64,000 nucleotides of DNA from Leptolyngbya sp. PCC 7375 (GCF_000316115.1 NZ_JH993797.1:62001-126000), one strand, 5' to 3'. Positions 38,173 to 47,629 are shown, counted from the first letter of the stretch. The notes: a model not told the origin generated them from the sequence alone. Translations and numbers: made by a program.

Positions 38173-39308
38173 TAGAACTTACGCATTGACAAAATAGCAA
38201 AGCTATGAAGTGATATAGGTGTCCCTATCTGTTCCTGTCTAACCCAGCGATGCGTGAGCTATCCAAACCGTCAACGGCGCATTGCAACTGTAGCCTCTAC
38301 ACCTTATTCCTGATGGCAGAGCCCAAATATGTCAGCTGTGTTCGGTTAGCGGAAATCCTGGAAGACGTGAGTCACGATAGTGTGAATCGGTTTTTATTAC
38401 GAGAACGTTACACACCCGAAGATTTATTCAACGAAGTAAAAGAGGAGATCACATTAGTCGGTGGCACGTTGAGTGTGGATGATAGCGTTGAAGATAAACC
38501 CTATCGAGACCAGAAAAAGAGTGCCTTCGTGGGCTATTTTTGGTCAGGCAAACATAAACGGACAGTCAAAGGGATTAATCTCATTACATTGTACTACACT
38601 GATCTATCCGGGCATTCATATCCCGTTAACTTTCGCATTTACGATAAACGGGAGGGTAAAACCAAAAACGACTATTTCAGAGAGATGGTGCTCGACGTCA
38701 AGCAGTGGGGTATTAAACCGACCTGGGTGACGGGCGATAGTTGGTATTCAAGTCTTGAGAATCTGAAGTTTCTCAGAAACGAGAAAGTGGGTTTTCTATT
38801 CGGGATTGCCGATAATCGAAAGGTCTCTTTGGAACGTGGCAAGCTAGTGCAGGTAAAGAGTTTAGAGATTCCAGAATCGGGATTAGTGGTGTATCTCAAG
38901 GAGTTTGGCTGGGTTAAGGTGTTTTGTCAGTCGTTCAAAAACGAACCCCGTTATTACATCATCTACCAGCCTACCCTAGAGCAATTGAATCACTTGACTC
39001 GGGCTGAATTCAAGCAAGTCCATGACGAGCATTGGCAAATCGAGTGTTTTCATCGAGTGATCAAACAAGTATGCAATATTGAGAGATTCTATGTTCGAGA
39101 TGAACAGGCTATTCGCAATCATTTCTATTGTGCACTGCGAGCATTTGGTAAGTTACAAACCTTGTGTATTCAAGGGGTGATTGGAAACTGTTACGAGATA
39201 TCGAGACAGTTGTTTGTGCCAGTCATCCGTCAGTTTATTCTGGACCATGCAACAGAAGCCACCTTCGCTTGATACTATGGATGGACTTTTGTCAATGCGT
39301 AACTCCTA
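38173..39308 (+). mobile_element. 1136-bp insertion sequence with 5-bp target duplication
   Basis: The ends are TAGAACTTACGCATTGAC at 38173 and its near-complement ending GCGTAACTCCTA at 39308. The core TTACGCATTGACAAAA is perfectly inverted over 16 bp. The target ATACA is present at both junctions (38168-38172 and 39309-39313). One transposase gene fills the element. The terminal repeats and open frame are intact, so the copy looks recent and possibly active. Confidence 0.92.
38250..39272 (+). CDS. DDE transposase of the inserted IS
   Basis: A 340-residue DDE-type transposase, intact. The N-terminal part resembles the helix-turn-helix region of IS701/IS4-like enzymes (SCVRLAEILEDVSHDSVNR then FLLRERYTPEDLF). 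Acidic catalytic candidates are Asp in GGTLSVDDSVEDKP, Asp in WVTGDSWYSS and Glu in HDEHWQIECFHRVIKQ. I cannot decide between IS4-group families from memory. The product ends 36 bp before the right inverted repeat. Confidence 0.85.
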   Translation: MRELSKPSTAHCNCSLYTLFLMAEPKYVSCVRLAEILEDVSHDSVNRFLLRERYTPEDLFNEVKEEITLVGGTLSVDDSVEDKPYRDQKKSAFVGYFWSGKHKRTVKGINLITLYYTDLSGHSYPVNFRIYDKREGKTKNDYFREMVLDVKQWGIKPTWVTGDSWYSSLENLKFLRNEKVGFLFGIADNRKVSLERGKLVQVKSLEIPESGLVVYLKEFGWVKVFCQSFKNEPRYYIIYQPTLEQLNHLTRAEFKQVHDEHWQIECFHRVIKQVCNIERFYVRDEQAIRNHFYCALRAFGKLQTLCIQGVIGNCYEISRQLFVPVIRQFILDHATEATFA

Positions 39309-39525
39309 ATACATACGAAAACTGGGGTGATAAGTTTGCGATCTCAAACCCTGAAAATCCCGAAGAGATGACTGCCTACCGAATCTCCTTAGTGGAAGAG
39401 TTCGCCGACAAAGCAGATTTAAAGCTGGCAGAGTCCCCTGTTTCAGGCATTTGGTCTGGCAATGCATCGCATCCCATCGGTGCGCAAGATCTTATCATTT
39501 TAGAAAAAGCCTAACCATTCTCAAA

Positions 39526-40629
39526 ATGACCAATGCTTATGACCAGGATTTTTTCTCTGCCCTACAAAAAGGAGCAAAGCTTTCCGCGCAAGAAATTATT
39601 CCTCTGGTTTTAGATTTGGTTGAGGTCAAGAGCGTAGTGGATGTTGGCTGCGGCGATGGCACATGGTTATCAGTCTTCAAAGACTATGGGATTCACTCCT
39701 ATTTAGGTATTGATGGTGCTTACATTACTGACATTCAACTGAATATTCCGCAAGAAAATATCGTGTTATGGGATCTAAGCACCCCATTACAGCTCAACCA
39801 CACATTTGACTTAGTCATGTCCTTGGAGGTGGCAGAACATCTGCCCCAGTCTGCCGCTTCCACCTTTGTGGAATCATTGACCTCTCTAGGGTCAGTGATT
39901 TTATTTTCTGCCGCTATACCTTCCCAAGGTGGCACCGAACACCTCAATGAGCAATGGCCTGAGTACTGGGTGGACCTTTTTCAATCCCAGGACTATATCG
40001 TCATCGACTGTTTACGGAAAAAAATTTGGGATAATGATAAAGTTGAGCCCTGGTATGCTCAAAACATTTTATTTTTTGTTAAACAAGAGTGTTTAGAAAA
40101 CTTTCCAACATTAGCTAGTAAAGAGGCTCAGTGCTCATCTAAACAGCTATCTTTAGTGCATCCCAAAATTTATCTGAGTAATTTAATTTATCCCAAAGAG
40201 TACCCGGCATCTGTGGATAAGTTCACTTCAAGTGGGGCAAAACTTAGTATCAATAACAACAGATTTGGTTATTTAGATCTAGAAATTATAGACATTTGCT
40301 TTTTCTCATCATTAGACGATAAACGAGGAGAAGCTCTGCATGTAGAAATTAGCTATCGGGCAAATAAAGCAATTTATTCCCCTATCTTTTGTGCGTACAT
40401 TTTATGGGCAGAGGATGATAGCGTCTACTATGAAGCAAATACCCAAAGCCAAAATATTTCAGTTGGTTTGCTCCATGGAGAAGGAAAAATTACGCTCTCC
40501 TTGGAGCAACTTCAACTTCAACAAGGAAGCTATTTTATTGATATTGGTGTTTTTGAACGCTACTGGTCATATCTCTACGATTATCACTGGCATGTTTATC
40601 CACTCAAAATAGAGGCATCAGCTCAATAA
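39526..40629 (+). CDS. Methyltransferase fused to a Wzt-like carbohydrate-binding domain
   Basis: A 367-residue protein in two parts. Residues 1-200 are a SAM methyltransferase: VKSVVDVGCGDGTWLSVF, YLGIDGAYI, FDLVMSLEVAEHLPQ and a C-terminal LFFVKQECL strand. Residues 220-365 match the Wzt C-terminal domain of the exporter at 34410, ending GSYFIDIGVFERYWSY and DYHWHVYPLKI. The fusion suggests that the enzyme binds the growing chain end and methylates it, giving the cap recognised by Wzt. The start was chosen at MTNAYDQDF (39526), just after the stop of the preceding split gene. The longer upstream frame overlaps that gene and was rejected. Confidence 0.82.
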   Translation: MTNAYDQDFFSALQKGAKLSAQEIIPLVLDLVEVKSVVDVGCGDGTWLSVFKDYGIHSYLGIDGAYITDIQLNIPQENIVLWDLSTPLQLNHTFDLVMSLEVAEHLPQSAASTFVESLTSLGSVILFSAAIPSQGGTEHLNEQWPEYWVDLFQSQDYIVIDCLRKKIWDNDKVEPWYAQNILFFVKQECLENFPTLASKEAQCSSKQLSLVHPKIYLSNLIYPKEYPASVDKFTSSGAKLSINNNRFGYLDLEIIDICFFSSLDDKRGEALHVEISYRANKAIYSPIFCAYILWAEDDSVYYEANTQSQNISVGLLHGEGKITLSLEQLQLQQGSYFIDIGVFERYWSYLYDYHWHVYPLKIEASAQ

Positions 40630-40710
40630 TGATAACCGAGGCTTAACCTTTATATTTCATGTTCTGACATATTTTAAGCCTAGGACAACATTATCGGAGC
40701 CTGCTGCCCA

Positions 40711-42540
40711 ATGCAACCTGTGATTATGCGCGCTTTTCAATCTGGTTTGCTATGTGCGGCATCCATGCCTTTAGGGGCGGTGACCTCTCGGTTTTGGCAA
40801 CCCTCGGGACGGGTTGTCGGTGCCCTGACCGCATTTGGAGCAGGCGCGTTACTAGCAGCAACGATGCTGGATCTAGTCTCCCATGCTGTAGAGGAAGGCT
40901 TTATTGTTGAGTTGGTGACAGGTGGTATTATTGGCAGTCTCTTTTTTACAACTGTCAATCAGTTTATGAACAAATATGGCAGCTTTTTGCGAAAGCCAGC
41001 GACTGCTGCTGCCCATATTGCCAATCATCAGGAGCAACATTTCCAAGACCTGTTAAAACAAGTAAGACGACTTGAGATCTTTCGCTCGCTAACACCCTAC
41101 GCACTAGAGCGCTTGACTAAATGTCTACTGGTTAGCCACTATTCCAGTAATGCCGTACTGTATCAGCCGGGTAGTGCCTGCGAGACGTTATACATCCTCA
41201 ACAGTGGAAACGTGCAGTTGCTAGATCCTGACCAGGATATGCAGCCGTTTGCCCAGCTGAAACGCGGGGACATTTTTAGTCGAATGGCGTTTTTTACAGG
41301 GGCTCCCCATGGGACGGTTGCGATCGCAACCACAGATTGCGAAATCGCCAGTTTACCCAGAGAGTCCTTCGAAGATCTGCTAGAAACCTGTCCTGAGCTA
41401 AATGAAGCCACCCAACATCTAGTTCAGGGAGATGAAATCGCCCAATACCTACTACAGCGTCACCATCTCACCCGTAACGAGATTAAAGCCTGGGTTGAAA
41501 AAACAGTGACCTGCATCCAAACAGCCGCACGAATTCCCGATGCTGTGTCCATCGATAACAAAGCCAACGAATTTATCCAAATTGCCCGTCAGATTAAACG
41601 ACTCCCCATTTTTCAATACCTGCTAAGCGAAGATATTGAAGCCATTGCCAGCCGTCTGCAATATCGACGAGTTGGAGCCGGGCAAACATTCTTTTACCAG
41701 GGGGAGGCAGGCCAAACCCTGTACATTATCCATGCCGGACATGTTCTCCAGAGCGATCCCCAAAGTCCTAGTCGAAAGGCGATCAGGCTTCATCCCAAAG
41801 ATGCCTTTGGGGAACTCTCCTTTTTAACCGGTGCGCGCCATACTGTGACCGCTGTTGCCGACAGTAGTGTTTGCCTTTGGCAACTGAGCAAACCCGATTT
41901 TGAAGAACTGCTAAAACAGTGCCTGAATCTGAAGCATGCCGTTGAGACATTTCTGCGCCAGGGCGAGATTACCGGCTATTTACAACAAAAGCAAAATTTT
42001 TCTCAAAAACAATCTACGGCATGGTTACAACAGGCATTTAATGATTTGCAAGGAGGCGAAACGCTACCCTCGGCCCAGGCCATGATTCAGTCATTAGGGG
42101 ATCATAACAATGCCCCTTTAGCCATATGGTTAGGACTGTTAATAGACGGCATTCCTGAGTCCTTAACCATTGGTGCTGGCGCACTTGTCAGCGGTGGCGT
42201 CAGCACCACGCTACTGGCTGGACTCTTTATCTCTAACTATCCAGAAGCACTGTCCAGCTCAGATGGTATGCGCCAGCAAGGATTCCCTTTTACCCGTATT
42301 GTCACCATGTGGGCATCGGTTATGCTGATTCAGGGCATTGTTGCGGGCTTAGGAAGCTTACTTTTGGCAGGTGCATCCGAAAACCTAGCCTCCTTTATCG
42401 AGTCGATTGGAGCCGGTGCCATTCTTACCGTTTTAGCAGAGACGATGCTGCCCGAAGCCTACATGCGGCGAGGCTACTTTATCGGCCTATCTTTGCTGCT
42501 AGGATTTCTGGTGATTGTGCTGATCAAAACATTTCTATAA
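40711..42540 (+). CDS. ZIP-like metal transporter with two inserted cyclic-nucleotide-binding domains
   Basis: A 609-residue protein. Three N-terminal helices (about 8-90; GALTAFGAGALLAATMLDL is ZIP-like) are followed by two cNMP-binding domains (about 110-245 and 295-425). A second membrane block (about 470-609) then begins with APLAIWLGLLIDGIPESLTI and includes FISNYPEALSSSDGM. Helices 4 and 5 of ZIP carriers bind metal with HN-x3-DG and HE-x2-P patterns; here DG and PE are kept, while the His are replaced. The second cNMP domain keeps the phosphate-cassette GELSFLTGARHTV with Glu and Arg. The first has lost both (FSRMAFFTGAPHG). It may be a regulated divalent-metal carrier or a receptor. 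Confidence 0.72.
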   Translation: MQPVIMRAFQSGLLCAASMPLGAVTSRFWQPSGRVVGALTAFGAGALLAATMLDLVSHAVEEGFIVELVTGGIIGSLFFTTVNQFMNKYGSFLRKPATAAAHIANHQEQHFQDLLKQVRRLEIFRSLTPYALERLTKCLLVSHYSSNAVLYQPGSACETLYILNSGNVQLLDPDQDMQPFAQLKRGDIFSRMAFFTGAPHGTVAIATTDCEIASLPRESFEDLLETCPELNEATQHLVQGDEIAQYLLQRHHLTRNEIKAWVEKTVTCIQTAARIPDAVSIDNKANEFIQIARQIKRLPIFQYLLSEDIEAIASRLQYRRVGAGQTFFYQGEAGQTLYIIHAGHVLQSDPQSPSRKAIRLHPKDAFGELSFLTGARHTVTAVADSSVCLWQLSKPDFEELLKQCLNLKHAVETFLRQGEITGYLQQKQNFSQKQSTAWLQQAFNDLQGGETLPSAQAMIQSLGDHNNAPLAIWLGLLIDGIPESLTIGAGALVSGGVSTTLLAGLFISNYPEALSSSDGMRQQGFPFTRIVTMWASVMLIQGIVAGLGSLLLAGASENLASFIESIGAGAILTVLAETMLPEAYMRRGYFIGLSLLLGFLVIVLIKTFL

Positions 42541-42672
42541 CGTGGTGTAGATTCATACTCATGCCAGAAACGGACATCTGCCCAATTCCATAGTCGGCCT
42601 TTAGATCTCAAATCACTTTGGATGAGGGTGATTACAATAAGGACATGGTCAGCCAACAAAATGGAGCAAACT

Positions 42673-43851
42673 ATGGCACAAACTCTCCTGGAACAATTGC
42701 GTGAAATGACCGTTGTAGTCGCCGATACTGGCGATATTCAGGCAATTGAGCAGTTTAAACCGCGAGATGCCACAACCAATCCATCCCTGATTACGGCGGC
42801 GGCACAGATGCCCCAATATCAAGGCATTGTTGACGAAACATTACAAACTGCCAAAGCGGATGCAGGTCCTGATGCCAAGACTCAGGAAATTGTCAATTTA
42901 GCCTTTAAGCGTCTGGCGGTTGCCTTTGGCCGCAAAATTCTGGAAATTATTCCAGGTCGGGTGTCCACTGAAGTTGACGCTCGATTGTCCTACGATACTG
43001 AGGGGACAATTGCTACGGCGCGCGATCTGATTTCCCAATATGAGAGTGTCGGCATTTCCCGTGAGAGAATTTTGATTAAAATTGCCTCTACCTGGGAAGG
43101 CATTAAAGCCGCTGAGATTTTAGAAAAAGAGGGCATCCATTGCAATCTGACCTTGCTATTTGGCTTGCATCAGGCCATCGCCTGTGCTGAGGCGGGTGTG
43201 ACACTCATCTCTCCCTTTGTTGGTCGCATTCTCGACTGGTATAAAAAAGAGACCGGTAAAGAATCTTACGCACCTGACGAAGACCCAGGTGTTTTGTCGG
43301 TCGCTGAAATTTATAACTACTATAAAAAGTTTGGTTACACCACTGAGGTGATGGGGGCTAGCTTCCGTAATGCGGATGAGCTAACGGAGCTAGCAGGGTG
43401 CGATCTGCTGACTATTTCACCCAAGCTTTTGGCGCAATTGGATGCTGTTACGGCCCAGCTACCTCGTAAACTTTCCCCTGAACTGGCCCAAGACCTGACA
43501 ATCCAGAAAATCTCGGTTGATCAAGAAACGTTCGACAAAATGCATGAGGCTAACCGCATGGCTTCAGAAAAACTAGCCGAAGGTATTCAAGGGTTTACTA
43601 AAGCCCTGGAGTCATTGGAATCCTTATTGGCAGAACGTCTATCTCAGCTTGATGGGAACGAGGTGGTTAGCCACGCTGCCGAAGACATTTTTCGGGCCTA
43701 TGATCTGGACGGTGATGGCTTTATTACCCGTGAAGAATGGATGGGTGCGGATGCTGTCTTTGATGCCCTTGATCTGGATCATGATGGCAAAATTACGCCT
43801 GAAGAGATGGGCTCTGGGTTGGGGGCTGCATTTAGGTTGGCGAAGGTGTAA
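42673..43851 (+). CDS. tal: Transaldolase with C-terminal EF-hand pair
   Basis: Transfers a dihydroxyacetone unit between sugar phosphates in the pentose phosphate pathway. Residues 1-330 are the class I aldolase barrel with [20 protein letters not shown], the Schiff-base Lys136 in [11 protein letters not shown], and NLTLLFG. Residues about 340-392 carry two EF-hands: [13 protein letters not shown] and [13 protein letters not shown]. The EF-hand tail is a cyanobacterial feature and suggests Ca2+ modulation. The start was placed at the ATG of MAQTLLEQL, which has GGAG 6 nt upstream. The Met four codons earlier lacks such a site. Confidence 0.93.
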   Translation: MAQTLLEQLREMTVVVADTGDIQAIEQFKPRDATTNPSLITAAAQMPQYQGIVDETLQTAKADAGPDAKTQEIVNLAFKRLAVAFGRKILEIIPGRVSTEVDARLSYDTEGTIATARDLISQYESVGISRERILIKIASTWEGIKAAEILEKEGIHCNLTLLFGLHQAIACAEAGVTLISPFVGRILDWYKKETGKESYAPDEDPGVLSVAEIYNYYKKFGYTTEVMGASFRNADELTELAGCDLLTISPKLLAQLDAVTAQLPRKLSPELAQDLTIQKISVDQETFDKMHEANRMASEKLAEGIQGFTKALESLESLLAERLSQLDGNEVVSHAAEDIFRAYDLDGDGFITREEWMGADAVFDALDLDHDGKITPEEMGSGLGAAFRLAKV

Positions 43852-43870
43852 GACGTTCCATGGAACGTCT
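43851..43870. terminator. Perfect 20-bp palindrome between convergent genes
   Basis: AGACGTTCCA at 43851-43860 is followed immediately by its exact complement at 43861-43870. It begins at the last base of the transaldolase stop and lies 15 bp before the end of the convergent gene. There is no U-run, so it could be a bidirectional transcript-end stem or a protein-binding palindrome. Confidence 0.45.
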
Positions 43871-43884
43871 GTACATCAAGTCGT

Positions 43885-45378
43885 TTAATTCGGGCTGTTG
43901 GGAAACGGCAGTTGAAAGGATAGCTCGCGGTTGTGGGTTTGCCAGTCGTAGGGGTGGCCATCGCGCCAAACCTCAGGTAAACCATTCACCTGGGGGGCTA
44001 TGGCAACTCGCTTACCAGTACTATCCCGATAGTCCACCCGTTCGGCTTCTACGCTCAGCTGAGATTGATTGGTAACAGCTTCCTTAAACGCGGCAAAGCT
44101 TCCATGGGTTTGGGCTTCACCCATCTCCAGGGCAAAGCCTCGCTCAAAATGGTGCACGGCTATCCAGGTTTGGTCGCAGGCCAGGAAGGTGATGCCGTCT
44201 ACTGTTTCAATACGGGCATTGGGGAAAGTGAGCTCGGGAGCTTCTGTGCCATGCCAGATCAGCAGGTTTTCATACTGGGCAATGCTGTGGGGGCGGTTGG
44301 CGTTAACGGTAAATTCGTCAGTCTTGCTGCTGCCTTTAGCAACCCGTAAACTAAAGCCATTCCAATCGCCGCCGGTGCCCTTGGCTAAACTGCCTAGCTG
44401 GTAGCTGTGGCCGATGTAGATGGTTTCGTAGAAGGCAGGGCCGTAACGCTCAGGCTTCCAGTTTTCGTAGTGGGGATGGGTGCGCTGTAGCTCGATGGGT
44501 TTAAAGAATCGGCGCTGTGCGATCGCAACCACATCATCCGGTGGCAAGTAATCACTGGTCAGCCCATAGATCCAGTCTCGCTCAAGCTCATCGGGCACGG
44601 GGCCATGGCCAAAATATAGCCAGAAAAATCGGGCAGCACTGTCACCATAGGTGCGTTTAGATGGCCCATTCCAGCTGCCGCGCCAGTACTTAATGGCCGC
44701 TGAACGATAGAGCCAGTCCAGGGCATCGTTAGCCAACTGTTTAACCTCCGGGTCCTTGGCAAAGTCATAGAGGTTGAGATAGGCCGCCGTGGTATACCCG
44801 TGATAGACCGGACTGTCCCATTCCCCCATGCCAATATCCAACAGTGTGGAAACGTAGCGATCCAGGTGTTGTTTATAAATCAACCGGGTGGCGTCATTAC
44901 CGGTTTCCTCCGCCATCAAGTACACCGATGTTTCTCTCATGGCCCTTAAATTGTCAGTGTTGCGACAATCAACCGGTGTTTTGCAGTCATCCTTAGAACG
45001 GGACCAAAATTTTCGCGGTGGCTCAGCTGTGCGCGTCAGCGGGTCAGTTAGGGTGAACGCATACATGGCGTCCCACATGCGCTGTCGATAGGCCGGGTCC
45101 AGCTGGTCACCAAAGTAAAAATACTTGCGCATCTGACCTTTGAGGGTAAACCCTGAAAGCAGGTCGATGCCCTGGGTTTCCGTAGCCTGCTCGTCAATTT
45201 GCTGCAAAAAGGTCAGACCTGATGATGGTTGTCCCCACAGCACATCGGCCATGGCCAGCGGGTATGAATTCTTTTCATACTCATAGGCAATGCTGCCATA
45301 GGGTTCAACCACAGCCAGCTGGATTAAGGCCAGCTGCGCCCTCAGCCGAAACATTAAAATCCACCAGATTTCTTGCAT
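43885..45378 (-). CDS. Large protein of unknown function (497 aa)
   Basis: No family recognised with confidence. The first 300 residues are helix-rich, with repeated aromatic and Trp/Tyr motifs (GEWDSPVYHGYTTAAYLNLY, YWRGSWNGPSKRTYGDSAAR, FWLYFGHG) of the kind seen in alpha/alpha-toroid glycoside hydrolases and polysaccharide lyases. The last 180 look beta-rich (RPHSIAQYENLLIWHG, HHFERGFALEMGEAQTHG), like the C-terminal sandwich of such enzymes. No signal peptide is evident. A stop codon lies three codons before the first ATG, and the N-terminus may have been shortened by an upstream frameshift, since a second frame begins MDKSLVTTHARN. It is adjacent to glgX, which fits a carbohydrate role. 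Confidence 0.5.
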   Translation of the reverse strand: MQEIWWILMFRLRAQLALIQLAVVEPYGSIAYEYEKNSYPLAMADVLWGQPSSGLTFLQQIDEQATETQGIDLLSGFTLKGQMRKYFYFGDQLDPAYRQRMWDAMYAFTLTDPLTRTAEPPRKFWSRSKDDCKTPVDCRNTDNLRAMRETSVYLMAEETGNDATRLIYKQHLDRYVSTLLDIGMGEWDSPVYHGYTTAAYLNLYDFAKDPEVKQLANDALDWLYRSAAIKYWRGSWNGPSKRTYGDSAARFFWLYFGHGPVPDELERDWIYGLTSDYLPPDDVVAIAQRRFFKPIELQRTHPHYENWKPERYGPAFYETIYIGHSYQLGSLAKGTGGDWNGFSLRVAKGSSKTDEFTVNANRPHSIAQYENLLIWHGTEAPELTFPNARIETVDGITFLACDQTWIAVHHFERGFALEMGEAQTHGSFAAFKEAVTNQSQLSVEAERVDYRDSTGKRVAIAPQVNGLPEVWRDGHPYDWQTHNRELSFQLPFPNSPN

Positions 45379-45451
45379 GGGTTGTTACTAACGACTTATC
45401 CATTACTGTAATCCAGGGATATAAAATCAGGGAATTGCCCGGCATCTCGGA

Positions 45452-45471
45452 GGGCGTACTGCGGTACGCCC
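45452..45471 (-). terminator. GC-rich hairpin after glgX
   Basis: GGGCGTAC at 45452-45459 pairs with GTACGCCC at 45464-45471 over a 4-nt loop, directly after the glgX stop. It belongs to the same kind of GGGCG hairpin seen at 48130-48145 and 59781-59798. It may end the glgX transcript. Confidence 0.55.
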
Positions 45472-47559
45472 CTACATAACATCATTTTTTACCCTTAAAA
45501 CGATGGTAGATCTGGCCTCGACTTGATAGGTCTTGTCCTTCACCATAGGGGCAACATCCAAAGGGCAAAAATCCTCAGGAGATGGCAGCGCTGTATCGAT
45601 AATGCGGTGCCAATAATCGTTATTGTCTAAAGGCGGTAGCTCAAAATTCAGGGGCTGCCAATAGGCATTGAACGCCACATATAGATGTTCATCGTGCTGG
45701 GGGTGGCGTAGCGTAAATGCCAAACTGTGGGAACTGTCACCCCAATCAGGCTGACCCAACCGCACACCATGCCAAACAATATGGGGAGACTGACTACCGT
45801 AGGTCACCTCTAATAGCTGTTCCTGCTTAAAAATCTCAGTGGTTTGGATAAAGTTAATCAGTTTCGTGACAAATCGCAGTAGCGGCGCTTCTTTTTCTAC
45901 AGCGTCCCAGTCAAACCAGCTGAGACCATTGTCCTGACAGTAAGCGTTATTGTTACCGAACTGGCTGCGACGTACTTCGTCACCCATCAACACCATTGGA
46001 GTCCCTTGGGACAGTAACAAGAGGGTAAACAAGTTTTTAATCTGCCGTATCCGCAATGCCTCGATATCTGGGTTTTGAGTGGGGCCTTCTTCGCCACAGT
46101 TCCAACTATGGTTATCGTTAGCGCCGTCCTGGTTATTCTCACCGTTGGCTTCATTATGCTTATGGTTGTAAGACACCAAATCATTCAGGGTGAATCCATC
46201 ATGACAGGTGACAAAATTCACACTGCGGTTAATATCAATCCCCTGTCTGCTGTAAATATCGGGACTGGCTAAAATGCGATCGGCCAACAGCTTGACGGTT
46301 GCATGATCGCTTTTAACAAACCGGCGAATATCATCCCGAAATGGCCCATTCCATTCTGCAAACCAGTCTGCCAGGCCTACAAATTCGCCAACATGGTAAA
46401 GTCCAGCCGCATCCCAGGCTTCAGCAATCAGTTTTGTCCCCGCTAAAGTCGGATCAGATTCAATCACCCATAAAATATTGGCAGATGAGATGTCCCCCGT
46501 GGGGGGTTGTCCAATATTATCCCGAGTCAATATAGAGGCTAGATCAAAGCGAAAGCCATCCACATGCATTTCGACAACCCAGTAGCGTAAACAATCTAAA
46601 ATCAATCTGCCGCTAATGGGATGATTACCTTTAAACGTATTACCGCAACCACTGTAATTACGATAATACTCAGGAGAGTCTTCTAACATGTAGTAAACAG
46701 AATTTTCCAACCCTCGAAATGATAAGGTGGGTCCTGTATGATTCCCCTCTGCCGTATGGTTAAAGACAACATCTAGAATTACCTCAATGCCTTCTCGGTG
46801 CAGCGCTTTGACCAGATCGCGAAACTCATCCAATGGCCCTAGCGGATCGCGACGAGAACTGTAGCTACGGTGAGGGGCAAAAAAACCAAGGGTGCTGTAT
46901 CCCCAGTAGTTGGTGAGCCCCGGTTTAGCATCCTCAGCATCAAAGTAATGAATAGGTAACAGTTCCACCGCTGTGATACCTAAGGACTTGAGGTAGGGGA
47001 TTTTTTCGATCAGGCCAGCGTAGGTACCACGCTTTTCGGGAGCGACTCCGGAATTTGGATTGCGGGTAAAGCCACCCACATGGAGTTCATAAATAACAGT
47101 GGCAGAGTAGGGGGTGCAAGGATGGAGGTCATTTTCCCAATCGTAGGTGGTCAGATCGGCCACCACTCCCTTAAGGGCATGGGCGCAATTATCTCCAGCG
47201 CTAATGGCAGCAGAACGGTTATACATCTCTTCACCCACAACGGCTAGGGCATAGGGATCAAGCAAAACCTTACGACCGTCGAAGCGCAATCCTCGCTGGG
47301 GCTCAAACGGTCCATGGACTCGGTAAGCATAGATTTGCCCAGCACCGATATTTGCCACAAAAATATGCCAGTAGAAAAAGGTTCGATTATGTTGTGGGTC
47401 AAGGCAAATGATATGGGCTGGCTGTGGGTCGTTGGCATGATCAAATAGCAACAACTCTACGGAGCGAGCACTTTTGGAGAAAAGACTAAAGTTCACACCG
47501 TCAGGTTGAACCGTTGCGCCTAAAGGGTAACTCTGCCCTGGTGAGAAATGAAGTTCCAT
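45472..47559 (-). CDS. glgX: Glycogen debranching enzyme (isoamylase-type GlgX)
   Basis: Hydrolyses alpha-1,6 branch points during glycogen breakdown. The 695-residue GH13 protein begins with the CBM48 module (YPLGATVQPDGVNFSLFSKS, residues 5-100). The TIM barrel follows with ILDVVFNHTAEG, the nucleophile Asp in HVDGFRFDLAS, the acid Glu in KLIAEAWDAAG, and NFVTCHDGFTLNDL. The length and NHTAEG-NHTGPT region are characteristic of GlgX. It is the only glycogen gene in view. It is divergent from the DUF1622 gene. Confidence 0.94.
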   Translation of the reverse strand: MELHFSPGQSYPLGATVQPDGVNFSLFSKSARSVELLLFDHANDPQPAHIICLDPQHNRTFFYWHIFVANIGAGQIYAYRVHGPFEPQRGLRFDGRKVLLDPYALAVVGEEMYNRSAAISAGDNCAHALKGVVADLTTYDWENDLHPCTPYSATVIYELHVGGFTRNPNSGVAPEKRGTYAGLIEKIPYLKSLGITAVELLPIHYFDAEDAKPGLTNYWGYSTLGFFAPHRSYSSRRDPLGPLDEFRDLVKALHREGIEVILDVVFNHTAEGNHTGPTLSFRGLENSVYYMLEDSPEYYRNYSGCGNTFKGNHPISGRLILDCLRYWVVEMHVDGFRFDLASILTRDNIGQPPTGDISSANILWVIESDPTLAGTKLIAEAWDAAGLYHVGEFVGLADWFAEWNGPFRDDIRRFVKSDHATVKLLADRILASPDIYSRQGIDINRSVNFVTCHDGFTLNDLVSYNHKHNEANGENNQDGANDNHSWNCGEEGPTQNPDIEALRIRQIKNLFTLLLLSQGTPMVLMGDEVRRSQFGNNNAYCQDNGLSWFDWDAVEKEAPLLRFVTKLINFIQTTEIFKQEQLLEVTYGSQSPHIVWHGVRLGQPDWGDSSHSLAFTLRHPQHDEHLYVAFNAYWQPLNFELPPLDNNDYWHRIIDTALPSPEDFCPLDVAPMVKDKTYQVEARSTIVLRVKNDVM

Positions 47560-47629
47560 GGTGATGACAGACCTAAATCAGAAGCGTGAGGTACGGTATG
47601 GAAAACATCAGAAGAATCATGGGTAATTT

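Larger units (their letters stand above)
37537..39514 (+). pseudogene. SAM-dependent methyltransferase split by an IS element
   Basis: Residues 1-212 (37537-38172) encode a class I methyltransferase with the SAM motif LEVGCGLGRIAFPLRYLL, an acidic strand end YDGFDICKNKID, and ESSFDLIYAASVFTHLLPE. An IS then interrupts the gene; the stop codon TAG is the first three bases of the IS. After the IS and a 5-bp duplicated target the frame continues as YENWGDKFAIS and ends GAQDLIILEKA at 39514. Removing the IS and one target copy restores an uninterrupted protein of 278 residues. The shorter product may be stable but lacks the last 66 residues, so it is scored as disrupted. Confidence 0.88.
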
